Source: an uncultured Bacteroidia bacterium (lineage in GTDB: Bacteria; Bacteroidota; Bacteroidia; Bacteroidales; F082). Taken from it: a stretch of DNA of 64,000 nt. Both the position numbers and the translations under genes were made by a program. The notes beneath the pieces were generated by a model that made no database searches, was not told where the DNA came from, and worked only from the letters and a program-made list of their open reading frames with translations. Numbering within the stretch: position 1 is the first letter of the stretch; the number at the start of each line of letters is the position of its first letter. Where the stretch lies: NCBI GenBank assembly GCA_902799345.1, contig CADBZW010000003.1, forward strand, positions 62,001-126,000, written 5' to 3'. Below, piece after piece: positions 1-8,624 of the stretch.

Positions 1-2
1 GC

Positions 3-2408
3 AGCACCGCGGCCATCAACATCGCCAGCGCTGTCGCCGTCACCATGCAGCTCAGAGGTAGCTCAGCGATAGCCGACAACGCCAACAGCGCAGTGAACGG
101 AGCCATCTATGCCGCAGGAGCCCTCACCGTCAACGGCAGTGGCACCCTGCAAGTCACGGGCAACGCCAAGCACGGCATCCTTGTGGAAGGCGTCATGACG
201 GTCAACTCGGGCACCATCAACATCCCCAGCACCGACAGCGACGGCATCCACGGCAGCAGCAACCTGGTTTGGAACAATGGTACACTCAATATCGAGGCCC
301 CTGGCTCCGACGGCCTCGACTTCACGGGAACCGTCACCATCGCCAACGGCAACCTGACCATCAACACCACGACGCTCAGCCAAAGAAGCATCAAGGTGAC
401 AGGGGCGTTCTCCATGACTGGAGGCACACTCCATATCAACATCAACGGCGACGACTGCAAGGGCATCAAAGGTGCCGACAACATCAGCATCAGCGGCGGC
501 ACGGTAGGTGTGCAAATCTCCGGCACAGGCTCGCACGGCATCTCTTCCGACACCGACGTCATCGTTAGCGGCAATGCCGACATCACCGTAGTGTCCTCAT
601 CGCAAGACGGCAAGTGCATCAAGAGCGATGGTTCAGTACACATCAACGGCGGCACCATGCATCTCACCCACTCGGCCAACGCCTCCAAGGGCATCTCGGC
701 CACGGGCGACGTGGTCGTCACTGGCGGCGACATCACCATCACCGCTTCGGGCAGCTTGCTCACGGAAGTAGTCGAGGGGCAAACCGTCACCTCTTATTGC
801 ACCGCTGTCAAGAGCGACGCCAACATCTACATCTCTGGAGGCACCTCCCACATCACGCTGCCCACGTCCAACCAAAGCGGCAAGGGCATCAGCGCCAATG
901 AGGCCATCGCCATCAGCGGTGGCACGCACACCCTGAGCGTCAGCGGCAACGACTCCAACGGCATCTCATCCGACACCAACGTCACCGTCAGCGGCACCGC
1001 CGACATCACCATCACCTCTTCGGCGTTGGACGGCAAGGGCATCAAGAGCGACGGCACGCTGAATGTCACTGGCGGCTCCATCAACATCACCCATTCGGGC
1101 AACACGTCGAAAGGCCTCTCTGCCGACGGCGACATCAACATCAGCGGCGGCACCATCGTCATCAACTCGAACGGCACCACCGTCGTCACCAACTACGACC
1201 CGTCGTATTGCACGGCCATCAAAGGAGACGCCAACGTGAACATCAGCGGTGGCAACATCACCATCACGCTCCCGACTGCCAACAAGGGCGGCAAGGGCAT
1301 CAAGTGTGCCGGCAACATGACCATCAGCGGCAACAACACCATCAACATCGACACCCACGGCGACGGCGCCACCTACACGGCCTCGTCGGGGACCGACACT
1401 TATTCCAGCAGTTGCCTTCGCGCCGAGGGCAACATGGAAATCCTGAACGGCAACATCACGCTCACCAGCACTGGCAAAGGCGGCAAGGGCATCAAGGTAG
1501 GCACCAAGACCGCCACGGGTAGCGGATGGGGAGGCACCACTTATACCTACTCAGGCACCTACACGCAAGGAAGCAGCAACGGCACCGGTCCCACCCTGAC
1601 CATTTCAACAACTGGTTCACAGGTAGGCAGTTCGGGCGGTGGTGGCGGCTGGCCTCCAGGTGGCGGCGGTTCCTCGTCGGCAAGCGCTTCGGCAAAAGCC
1701 ATCAAGGTAGGCGGCCAAGTGACCATTTACGGTGGCACCACCACGGTAACGACTACACAAAGCGGCGCCGAAGGTTTGGAATCAAAGACGCAAATCAACT
1801 TTGAAGGCGGCCAGCATTACTTCCATTGCTATGACGACTGCATCAACTCGGCTGGCAAGATCTTCTTCAACGGTGGCATCACCGTTTGCTACGGCTACGG
1901 CAACGATGCCATCGACTCGAACGCTGGCACGGCAGGTGCCATCACCATTGGCAACGGCGTCGTTTTCTCCTATACGACCAAAGGCAGCCCTGAGGAAGGC
2001 TTCGACTGCGACAACAACAGTTACATCCGCATCACGGGTACCGGCATCGGCATCAGCGCTGGCGGCTCGCAAGGCGGTGGCGGTGGCTGGCCTGGCGGTG
2101 GTGGCAGTTACACCATCACCGGTGCGGCGCAAGGCTATCACTTCCACACCAGCAGTGTCACCTACCAATCAGGAAGATACTACACCTTGTCGAACGCAAG
2201 CGGCGCCAACCTCGTGACGTTCAGCTTCGAGGCCAACTGCTCGAGCACCCTCTCCCTCATCACGGCGACAGGTATGGTAAGCGGTGGCACCTATTATGTC
2301 AAATACGGCAATAACGCCCCCTCCAACCCAACCACGTCGTTCCACGGTATCTACCTAGGTGGGACCTCGTCGGCATCGACACAAGCCTTCAGCTTTACCG
2401 CAAATTAA
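3..2408 (+). CDS. Beta-helix carbohydrate-binding domain protein (Cthe_2159-like), 5' partial
   Basis: The reading frame is open from the window edge, so the N-terminus and any signal peptide lie upstream; the ATG at 45 is probably internal. About 800 residues are visible. They consist of short parallel beta-helix rungs of the type SGG.(I/V).I and (K)GI.(S/A)(D/E)..(I/V).ISGG, as in the Cthe_2159 family of calcium-dependent, polygalacturonate-binding beta-helix proteins (family knowledge). One block is tandemly duplicated with a 141-codon period: the rungs starting near 537 and near 960 match closely. Two Gly/Trp/Pro-rich linkers (GGGGGWPPGGGG near 1635, GGGGGWPGGGG near 2078) interrupt the helix. 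No clear T9SS sorting domain is seen at the C-terminus. Likely exported and plant-polysaccharide or surface binding (inference); the substrate is not determinable. Confidence 0.8.
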   Translation, partial: STAAINIASAVAVTMQLRGSSAIADNANSAVNGAIYAAGALTVNGSGTLQVTGNAKHGILVEGVMTVNSGTINIPSTDSDGIHGSSNLVWNNGTLNIEAPGSDGLDFTGTVTIANGNLTINTTTLSQRSIKVTGAFSMTGGTLHININGDDCKGIKGADNISISGGTVGVQISGTGSHGISSDTDVIVSGNADITVVSSSQDGKCIKSDGSVHINGGTMHLTHSANASKGISATGDVVVTGGDITITASGSLLTEVVEGQTVTSYCTAVKSDANIYISGGTSHITLPTSNQSGKGISANEAIAISGGTHTLSVSGNDSNGISSDTNVTVSGTADITITSSALDGKGIKSDGTLNVTGGSINITHSGNTSKGLSADGDINISGGTIVINSNGTTVVTNYDPSYCTAIKGDANVNISGGNITITLPTANKGGKGIKCAGNMTISGNNTINIDTHGDGATYTASSGTDTYSSSCLRAEGNMEILNGNITLTSTGKGGKGIKVGTKTATGSGWGGTTYTYSGTYTQGSSNGTGPTLTISTTGSQVGSSGGGGGWPPGGGGSSSASASAKAIKVGGQVTIYGGTTTVTTTQSGAEGLESKTQINFEGGQHYFHCYDDCINSAGKIFFNGGITVCYGYGNDAIDSNAGTAGAITIGNGVVFSYTTKGSPEEGFDCDNNSYIRITGTGIGISAGGSQGGGGGWPGGGGSYTITGAAQGYHFHTSSVTYQSGRYYTLSNASGANLVTFSFEANCSSTLSLITATGMVSGGTYYVKYGNNAPSNPTTSFHGIYLGGTSSASTQAFSFTAN

Positions 2409-2430
2409 AACCATACATTTTAAAAAAAAG

Positions 2431-2470
2431 ATAGGGGCACATGGAAATGTGTCCCTATGTTTTTTTTATT
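2431..2470 (+). terminator. Rho-independent terminator of the beta-helix gene
   Basis: A perfect 12-bp stem (ATAGGGGCACAT, loop GGAA, ATGTGTCCCTAT, with one G-T pair) is followed directly by GTTTTTTTTATTTTT. It lies 22 bases after the stop codon. Confidence 0.93.
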
Positions 2471-2517
2471 TTTGTCGCTTTCAACAAGATGAGAAATTAA
2501 AAAAAACTTTACTTTAC

Positions 2518-3201
2518 ATGAGCTATAGAATAAGACTCTTTTTCCTTGCCTTATGGCTAGCCTTTGGCACAGGCGCCTGGGCACAGACATCGTATGGCGA
2601 CCTTCCTGAGAAGATTGACCCCAACGGAGCTACCATTACCAAGTTTGGGCACGCCACGATGAACGTGGAGATGAAAATCGTCAACGACCCGACCACCAAC
2701 CGTGTCGACACCTTGCGGTCGGTGACAGACATCGAATGGAACACCAAGCCTGGCACTGCCAAACGACGCATGTTGGAACGTGAAAGCGCTCACAAATCGG
2801 ATTTCTACGACGAAGGCAACAACTGGTGGTACGACATCTATTGGTACACCTACACTTATTCCTCCGTCATGACAAATGGCGAGCCTGTAATGCTCAGCGC
2901 CATGGCATGCATGCCTGACGAAGACTGCGACTACATCAACAATGTCATCATCGCTTGCCATATCACCCTTACGAAAAATGGCCAATGCCCTTCGGAGTAC
3001 AACAATTCAGGCAGCGCCACCTCCGACGTCAGTTTAATGATGAACCATGCCGGTAGCGGAACGACAATTCATGCTCCCCAAAGCAGCCAAACCAACTACA
3101 ACTTAGTAATCCTTCCCGACTACGAGGGTTTCGGCATCACCCGCAGCCGCACCCAGCCCTACCTCTGTGAAGAGCTCACCGCCCGTCAGGTGGTGGAATA
3201 A
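2518..3201 (+). pseudogene. C-terminally truncated exported alpha/beta-hydrolase-like protein
   Basis: The start at 2518 gives a clean signal peptide (MSYRIRLFFLALWLAFGTGA, cleavage after WAQ). The 227 residues end in LPDYEGFGITRSRTQPYL followed by ELTARQVVE and a stop. That segment resembles the oxyanion-loop and lid region that precedes the nucleophile elbow in Bacteroidales secreted alpha/beta hydrolases (family recall, not searched). No GxSxG motif, catalytic Asp or His follows: the frame ends and an HD-domain gene begins within 5 bases. I read it as the 5' half of a hydrolase gene cut by a deletion or recombination near 3195-3205. An alternative is a short functional exported protein. 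A longer frame from 2359 exists but includes the terminator, so it is not used. Confidence 0.6.
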
Positions 3202-3205
3202 TCTG

Positions 3206-3859
3206 ATGGCCATGAAAAGTGCAATCGATACACGTCTCGTACACTATATCGACCAAGAAATCCTTCCTCGTTACGAGCAATTCGACGCTGCGCATCAGCG
3301 CAACCATGCCGAAGAAGTCATCGAACGTAGCTTAGCCTTGGCCGAGCATTACGAGGTCGACGTCAACATGGTGTATGCTATTGCCGCCTACCACGACACG
3401 GGACTTTGCGAAGGCCGCGACACTCATCATCTTGTTTCAGGACGCATCATCCTAGAGGACAAGAAGTTGCGTGAATGGTTCAATGAAGGCCAAATCGAGA
3501 CCATGGCGCAGGCCGCCGAAGACCATCGTGCTTCATCGGGGCATGAGCCGCGCACAATCTACGGGAAGATCGTAGCCGAAGCCGACCGTCTCATCTCGCC
3601 CGAGAAAGTCATCCGACGCACCATACAGTTCGGCCTCAATCACAACCCGGAACTTGACCAAGAAGGGCAATTCCAGCGCTTCAAGGCACATTTGTTGGAG
3701 AAATACTCCGACACGGGCTACCTCCGTCTTTGGATTCCAGAATCGGACAACGCTGTGCGTCTAGAGGAGTTGCGAAAAGTCATCCGCGATGAAAAGGTTC
3801 TGAAAGAGGCGTTTGAGCAAGCCTTCACAAAACTCACTTCCAGCAGCAGTACGGCATAA
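3206..3859 (+). CDS. HD-domain phosphohydrolase
   Basis: Cytoplasmic protein of about 217 residues. The metal-binding HD pattern is complete: an upstream His in RNHAEEV, the HD pair in AAYHDTGL, a His in AEDHRASS and a downstream Asp in AEADRLIS. This is typical of small HD hydrolases acting on nucleotides or phosphate esters; the substrate is unknown. The start may be ATG 3206 or ATG 3212 (MKSAIDTRLVHYIDQ), the latter looking more natural. It starts 4 bases after the stop of a truncated hydrolase, so its original promoter or leader may have been lost in the same deletion. The body of the gene looks intact. Confidence 0.8.
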   Translation: MAMKSAIDTRLVHYIDQEILPRYEQFDAAHQRNHAEEVIERSLALAEHYEVDVNMVYAIAAYHDTGLCEGRDTHHLVSGRIILEDKKLREWFNEGQIETMAQAAEDHRASSGHEPRTIYGKIVAEADRLISPEKVIRRTIQFGLNHNPELDQEGQFQRFKAHLLEKYSDTGYLRLWIPESDNAVRLEELRKVIRDEKVLKEAFEQAFTKLTSSSSTA

Positions 3860-3895
3860 TAATTGCAAGCATGTTAGCCGAATAAAGAAAATTTG

Positions 3896-3903
3896 TATTT
3901 TTG
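3896..3903 (+). promoter_or_regulatory. Bacteroidota -7 promoter element TATTTTTG
   Basis: TATTTTTG matches the TAnnTTTG consensus and sits 21 bases before the ATG at 3925. Confidence 0.7.
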
Positions 3904-3924
3904 CAATCCTAAAACCTCATCAAA

Positions 3925-4815
3925 ATGAAGAAAGTTCTTATCACCCTATTGTTTCTCTGCTTCGGAGGTCTCATCATGGCCCAAGAAACCAATGAAACGG
4001 AATTCAAGATGGCTCTCGGCGACACCGTCGTTTGGACGCCTTTTGCCGGCTGCAACATGATCGGCTACAACATCAAAGGGCCTAAAGTCATCAGTTTCAA
4101 GCCCGTCCACTTTGGAGAAAAGATTGAAATCATTGCCAAGAAAATCGGCAAGAGCAGCATCATAGCCACCTGCCAGGATAACGACACCACGGCTACGGCC
4201 AACTTCATCATCTTCGACCCGAACGACGTCCCTGTTGTTGCCGAGAAGCTGGAAAAGCCTGCCACCATGCCTTTCACCGGCACGTATAAATTCACCCCAC
4301 CCACCAACAACTACTTTATCACCATCAACAACACGGGTACCGGATTCAACGAGACCTACATGAAACATGGCGACGACGAGGCCTTCAACGACGGCCAAGG
4401 CATAGACCGCTTCTGGAACGTGAAGACCGGCAAGAACTGGTATTATCGTTCCGATGCACAAGGCTGGACTGACGACGTCGACTGGGAGTTCGAACCTCTC
4501 GGTGAGAGTTTCCCCATCATCAACTCCTTCGCAAACGAGGTGAACAAGGATAACCTCTCCAACTACTATGTCGGCACCGAAACGCTCACGGTCGGTGGTG
4601 CAGACAAACCCATGAACATCGAGTGCTGGAAGTTCTTCGTCGACTTCGAGGACGGCACCGTCATCCAATATTGGGTGGACCCTGCCAACGGCTGCACGCT
4701 GAAACGCCAAATTAACATCGACCCTGCCAAAATAGTGACTGTTTACGACCTCAAATACACACGCCTGTATTTCGGCCCCAGCTTCAAGAAAGGATTGCAC
4801 GATATTTCGAGATAA
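3925..4815 (+). CDS. Exported protein of unknown function
   Basis: Starts with a signal peptide (MKKVLITLLFLCFGGLIMAQ). Residues 30-90 (ALGDTVVWTPF ... ATCQDNDTTATANFIIFD) look like a small Ig-like or BIg2-like beta domain with the VISF..V.FGEKIEIIAKKIGKSSI pattern. The remainder (WNVKTGKNWYYRSDAQGW, VDWEFEPLGESF, VIQYWVDPANGCTLKRQ) is beta-rich and aromatic, and could bind a ligand in the periplasm or on the surface. I do not recognise the family. It has its own promoter and is followed by gcvT after 92 bases of AT-rich repeated leader, so it is probably monocistronic. Confidence 0.75.
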   Translation: MKKVLITLLFLCFGGLIMAQETNETEFKMALGDTVVWTPFAGCNMIGYNIKGPKVISFKPVHFGEKIEIIAKKIGKSSIIATCQDNDTTATANFIIFDPNDVPVVAEKLEKPATMPFTGTYKFTPPTNNYFITINNTGTGFNETYMKHGDDEAFNDGQGIDRFWNVKTGKNWYYRSDAQGWTDDVDWEFEPLGESFPIINSFANEVNKDNLSNYYVGTETLTVGGADKPMNIECWKFFVDFEDGTVIQYWVDPANGCTLKRQINIDPAKIVTVYDLKYTRLYFGPSFKKGLHDISR

Positions 4816-4844
4816 GTCAGCAGTTGTTCAAGTAGGAGGTATGG

Positions 4845-4907
4845 AATTTTGAATCTTTGAATCTTTGAGTTTTAAATCTTTAAATATTAAATCTTAAATC
4901 CCATAAC
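4845..4907 (+). repeat. AT-rich tandem-like leader repeats before gcvT
   Basis: GAATCTTTGAATCTTTGAG is followed by degenerate AAATCTTTAAAT, AAATATTAAAT and AAATCTTAAATC units, reaching almost to the gcvT ATG at 4908. It is one of several repeat-filled leaders in this window. Confidence 0.65.
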
Positions 4908-6023
4908 ATGGAAAACATCGAATTGAAGAAAACCCCTTACAACCAAATCCATCACGATTTGGGTGCCAAGATGGCTGAATTTGCTGGTTACGACATGCCG
5001 ATCCAATACACCGGCCTTGTCGAAGAACACAACAACGTCCGTAACAACGTCGGCGTGTTCGACGTGAGTCACATGGGCGAGTTCCGCGCCAAAGGCCCCA
5101 TGGCCAAGCAATTCATGCAATACTGCACCGTCAACGACGTCGCCGCTCTGAGCGACGGCAAGGTTCAATACACCTGCCTGCCTAACGGCAAGGGTGGTAT
5201 CGTAGACGACATGCTTGTCTACCGCATCGCCGACGACCATTATTTCATGGTGCCCAACGCTGCCAACATCGACAAGGACTGGGCTTGGATGAGCCAGATT
5301 GCCGAGAAGTTCGGCATGACGCTCGGTGAAGACTTCAAGAACGAGAGCGAAGAATGGGCTCAGCTGGCCGTACAAGGTCCCAACGCCCTGAAAGCCATGC
5401 AGAAGCTCACCAAGGCCAACGTGGTTGACATGGAATACTACACCTTCCAAATCATCAACTTCGCTGGTGTCGACAACATCATCTTCTCGACCACGGGCTA
5501 CACTGGCTCGGGTGGCTGCGAGATCTACATCCCCGTTGCTTACGCCAAGCAAGTTTGGGACGCCGTCTTTGAGGCTGGCAAGGAGTTCGGCATCATGCCC
5601 GCAGGTCTGGGCTGCCGCGACACCCTCCGTCTTGAGAAGGGCTTCTGCCTCTACGGCCACGAAATCGACGACACCATCAGCCCCATCGAGGCTGGCTTGG
5701 GCTGGATCACCAAGTTCGTCGACGGCAACGACTTCCTCAACCGCGAAATCTTCGCCGCACAGAAGGCCAATGGCGTGAGCCAGAAGATTGTCGGCTTCGA
5801 GATGATTGACCGTGGCATTCCGCGCAACGGCTACGAAGTGTGCGACGCCGAAGGCAACGTCATCGGCATGGTGCGCTCGGGCAGCCCGTCGCCCTCGACC
5901 GGCAAGAACATCGGCACCGCCTTGGTGAAGAAGGCCTTCAGCAAGAAGGACACCGAAATCTTCATCAAGATTCGTAACAAACTCATCAAGGCCGTCGTGG
6001 TCAAGATGCCATTCCTGCCATGA
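4908..6023 (+). CDS. gcvT: Glycine cleavage system T protein (aminomethyltransferase)
   Basis: 371 residues, the usual bacterial length. GcvT transfers the methylene of the aminomethyl-lipoyl H protein to tetrahydrofolate, releasing ammonia. Visible family signatures are the N-terminal DVSHMGEFRAKGP block, DKGKVQYT-like SDGKVQYTCLPN, TTGYTGSGGCEIY, the AGLGCRDTLRLEKGFCLYGH folate-binding region, and the C-terminal GMVRSGSPSPSTGKNIGTAL. The stop codon overlaps the start of the following CotH gene (ATGATG at 6020), which suggests translational coupling despite the unrelated product. The H and P proteins are not in the window. An lplA gene at 57 kb could lipoylate the H protein (inference). Confidence 0.97.
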   Translation: MENIELKKTPYNQIHHDLGAKMAEFAGYDMPIQYTGLVEEHNNVRNNVGVFDVSHMGEFRAKGPMAKQFMQYCTVNDVAALSDGKVQYTCLPNGKGGIVDDMLVYRIADDHYFMVPNAANIDKDWAWMSQIAEKFGMTLGEDFKNESEEWAQLAVQGPNALKAMQKLTKANVVDMEYYTFQIINFAGVDNIIFSTTGYTGSGGCEIYIPVAYAKQVWDAVFEAGKEFGIMPAGLGCRDTLRLEKGFCLYGHEIDDTISPIEAGLGWITKFVDGNDFLNREIFAAQKANGVSQKIVGFEMIDRGIPRNGYEVCDAEGNVIGMVRSGSPSPSTGKNIGTALVKKAFSKKDTEIFIKIRNKLIKAVVVKMPFLP

Positions 6024-7843
6024 TGCGTCTCTGTCATCTCCTGACAGCAACCTTGTTGCTATGCATTGCCTCTGCAAACGCACAGGAGGTGACGTTTTCG
6101 ACCCCTGGCGGGTTTTACGAAAACCCCTTTGAACTGACCTTGTCCTGCAACCAACGGGACAAGGTCATTCATTATACCACCAACGGCAACACGCCCTCAG
6201 CCAACGACCCTGTCTATCGTTCGCCGTTGCTTTTGGACGAAAGCCTCTACTCCCACTCCGATATCTATACCATCCTCAACTGCCCCGAAACAATGTGGTT
6301 TCTCCCCGAAACAGTGCAAAAGTGCATCGTCATCAGGGCGGCAGCATTCGATGAAAATGGCAGCCCAAGTGGGAAAGTAACCACCAACACCTACCTCATC
6401 AAATCGCTCGGCTGCGACACACACGGATTGCCAGCGGTCTCGATTTGCGCCGACTCGTTGGATTTGTTTGATTATGAGCGAGGCATCTTCGTCCCAGGAG
6501 CATACCAAGACCCTTCAAACCCCGAAGGCACTGGCAATTACTATCAGTCAGGAAGAGAATGGGAAAGACACATGAACTTCGAGTTCTATGAAACGGACAA
6601 CAAAGGTGTCAACCAACAAGCCGGATTAAGGACCCACGGAGGCAACGGACGCAAGTTACAACAAAAATGCGTGAAAATCTATGCCCGTGAGGAATACGGC
6701 AAAAAACGCTTCAATCACCCGTTTTTCGAGACCATCTCCGACAGTAGCTTCAAACATCTGATACTCAAGCCTTTCACATCCTCTTGGACGCAGTCGGGAA
6801 TCAACGACTATGTCAGCAACCAAATCGCCTCACGGCTGGACTTGGAGACACTGGCCTCAAGACCTATCGCGCTCTATCTCAACGGAGAATACTGGGGCAT
6901 CTATTACATCCACGAAAGACCTGACGAAAACTACCTTGAAGACCATTGCCATGTCGACATCAACGGCATCAACCTCATCGAAGACTGGGATGGGACCTGC
7001 GAGGCTGGAAGCAATGGCAACTTCCTCGTACTCTATGACTTCATCGCCAACAACGACCTTGCCGACCCTGACGCCTATTCGTACGTGGCGAGCCAGATAG
7101 ACATCAGTAATTTCATTGATTACCAAATCTTTGAGATATTCTCCGCCAACCTCGACTGGCCTGCCAACAACATGCGCTGCTGGCAAGAGGGCAATGGTCC
7201 ATGGCGCTGGATCTTCTTCGACGGCGACATCGGGCTGATCACCAAAGAATACGATGCCTTCGCCAATGCCTCCTACGACGGACCGAGCACCTATCCGGCA
7301 AGCTCGACTTCTACCCTATTCCTCAGGAAACTGCTGGAAAATGAATCGTTCAAGGTGGCCTTCCTTAACCGTTTCAACCAACTCCTTCATTCAGCATTTG
7401 CCTACGAAACGACCAAGCCACTGAAAGACAAGGCCTTTGAGAAGCTGGAGGGCGAAATCCCCAACCAGGTGGCCCGTTTCCACAATCCCGACAGCCTGCA
7501 ACTTTGGGAGCAACACATGGAGGGCATCGACGCCTTCCTATCACTCAGGGAACGTCATGTCGTGAGGCAAATGCAGGAATACTTCTATTCCGGCAACTAT
7601 AGCCTTACCATTGACGCCCTATTCCCTTCGCCAGCCCAAAGCGAGATTCACATCCTGACGAACTTCGACAAGACCACGTTGACTACCATCCAAATCATCG
7701 ACCTCAAAGGAAGAGTACACATGAGTCTTGAGCACACCTTTGGTGCGGGGCAATACGAACTTATTCTGCCCATTCACTTACCATCAGGCATTTACACCCT
7801 TAGGATTGGTGAGACAACCCGAAAATTCGTTGTCATCAATTAA
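6020..7843 (+). CDS. CotH-like kinase with chitobiase-type domain and T9SS sorting domain
   Basis: 607 residues. Order: signal peptide (1-21, ends ANA-QE); a beta-sandwich like CHB_HEX_C_1 at about 25-75 (GGFYENPFELTLSC, IHYTTNGNTPS); a CotH domain at about 190-480; and a C-terminal T9SS type A sorting domain from about 535 (SPAQSEIHILTNF ... LPSGIYTLRI ... KFVVIN). CotH is a secreted protein-kinase-like fold in spore coats; signatures here are KPFTSSWTQ, GEYWGIYYIHERPDENY and DWPANNMRCW followed by WRWIFFDGDIGL, whose acidic pair would bind metal. The protein is probably exported by T9SS and surface-attached (inference). It overlaps gcvT by 4 bases. The phosphorylated target is unknown. Confidence 0.88.
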   Translation: MMRLCHLLTATLLLCIASANAQEVTFSTPGGFYENPFELTLSCNQRDKVIHYTTNGNTPSANDPVYRSPLLLDESLYSHSDIYTILNCPETMWFLPETVQKCIVIRAAAFDENGSPSGKVTTNTYLIKSLGCDTHGLPAVSICADSLDLFDYERGIFVPGAYQDPSNPEGTGNYYQSGREWERHMNFEFYETDNKGVNQQAGLRTHGGNGRKLQQKCVKIYAREEYGKKRFNHPFFETISDSSFKHLILKPFTSSWTQSGINDYVSNQIASRLDLETLASRPIALYLNGEYWGIYYIHERPDENYLEDHCHVDINGINLIEDWDGTCEAGSNGNFLVLYDFIANNDLADPDAYSYVASQIDISNFIDYQIFEIFSANLDWPANNMRCWQEGNGPWRWIFFDGDIGLITKEYDAFANASYDGPSTYPASSTSTLFLRKLLENESFKVAFLNRFNQLLHSAFAYETTKPLKDKAFEKLEGEIPNQVARFHNPDSLQLWEQHMEGIDAFLSLRERHVVRQMQEYFYSGNYSLTIDALFPSPAQSEIHILTNFDKTTLTTIQIIDLKGRVHMSLEHTFGAGQYELILPIHLPSGIYTLRIGETTRKFVVIN

Positions 7844-7898
7844 AACTGCCAATTTTTCAGTACTTTACTGAGGAACGATTCTTGATAAAACCACCGGT

Positions 7899-8624
7899 AT
7901 GGACGACAAAGCAGAAAGACGGAAATTCCTTGGCAGCCTTATCATCCCACTCCTCATAGTAGCATTGATGTGGCTGGTGAAAATCATAGAAGTGTCGTTG
8001 GGGGTCAACCTTGGACGCTGGGGTATCACTCCGCATACCACTCATGGACTCATCGGCATTCTCACCTTGCCTTTTCTGCATGGCAGTTGGGAACATCTGC
8101 TGTCAAACACAGTCCCTATCCTTGTCCTTGGCACAGCTTTATATTACTGCTACCCCACCCTTGCCAACCGTGTGCTGCTCATCACTTGGCTCGGCAGTGG
8201 GCTGCTCACCTGGTGCATTGGCAATCCTGACTCGGTCCACATCGGCGCAAGCGCACTCGTCTATGGTTTGAACCTCTTCCTCATCTTCAGCGGCTTCATC
8301 CGTGGCAACCGAATGCTCATCGTCATTTCACTCATCATGGTATTCCTTTACGGCAGCTTCATCTGGGGAATGATACCCTCGTTGGCCATCCCACAAAACA
8401 TCTCTTGGGAAGGTCACCTCAGCGGCGCCTTGATTGGGATATTACTTGCCTTTTCACTTAGGAAAGAAGGCCCGCAAAAAGAAGTCCATCACTGGGATGA
8501 AGATGAAGACGATGAGGATGATGACAATGATTCGACCGGCTCAGCGCCAGACGAAAAGCCTTATTGGGACATCCCCACCCCATCAAACGACGAGTTGACG
8601 GTGCAATACCGCATCAGACATTGA
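7899..8624 (+). CDS. Rhomboid family intramembrane serine protease
   Basis: 241 residues with about six hydrophobic segments up to residue 190, followed by an acidic tail (HHWDEDEDDEDDDNDSTG). Rhomboid marks are visible: the loop HGSWEHLLSN with its conserved His and Asn, the nucleophile region HIGASALVYGL (the usual GxSG is GASA here) and a C-terminal His in SWEGHLSGALIG. It would cleave single-pass membrane substrates; the substrate is unknown. It is 55 bases after the CotH gene and overlaps the SGNH gene tail to tail by 11 bases (8614-8624). The Gly to Ala change after the nucleophile occurs in some rhomboids, so activity is plausible but not certain. Confidence 0.85.
   Translation: MDDKAERRKFLGSLIIPLLIVALMWLVKIIEVSLGVNLGRWGITPHTTHGLIGILTLPFLHGSWEHLLSNTVPILVLGTALYYCYPTLANRVLLITWLGSGLLTWCIGNPDSVHIGASALVYGLNLFLIFSGFIRGNRMLIVISLIMVFLYGSFIWGMIPSLAIPQNISWEGHLSGALIGILLAFSLRKEGPQKEVHHWDEDEDDEDDDNDSTGSAPDEKPYWDIPTPSNDELTVQYRIRH

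Noticed and set aside
63..2217. Long overlapping frames on both strands within the beta-helix gene
   Set aside because: They are shadows of a repetitive GC-rich coding sequence; compositions are Arg/His-rich or Val/Ala-rich without signal peptides or domains.
3946..6083. 284- and 398-residue antisense frames opposite the exported protein and gcvT
   Set aside because: They mirror strongly supported genes on the plus strand and have no recognisable domains.
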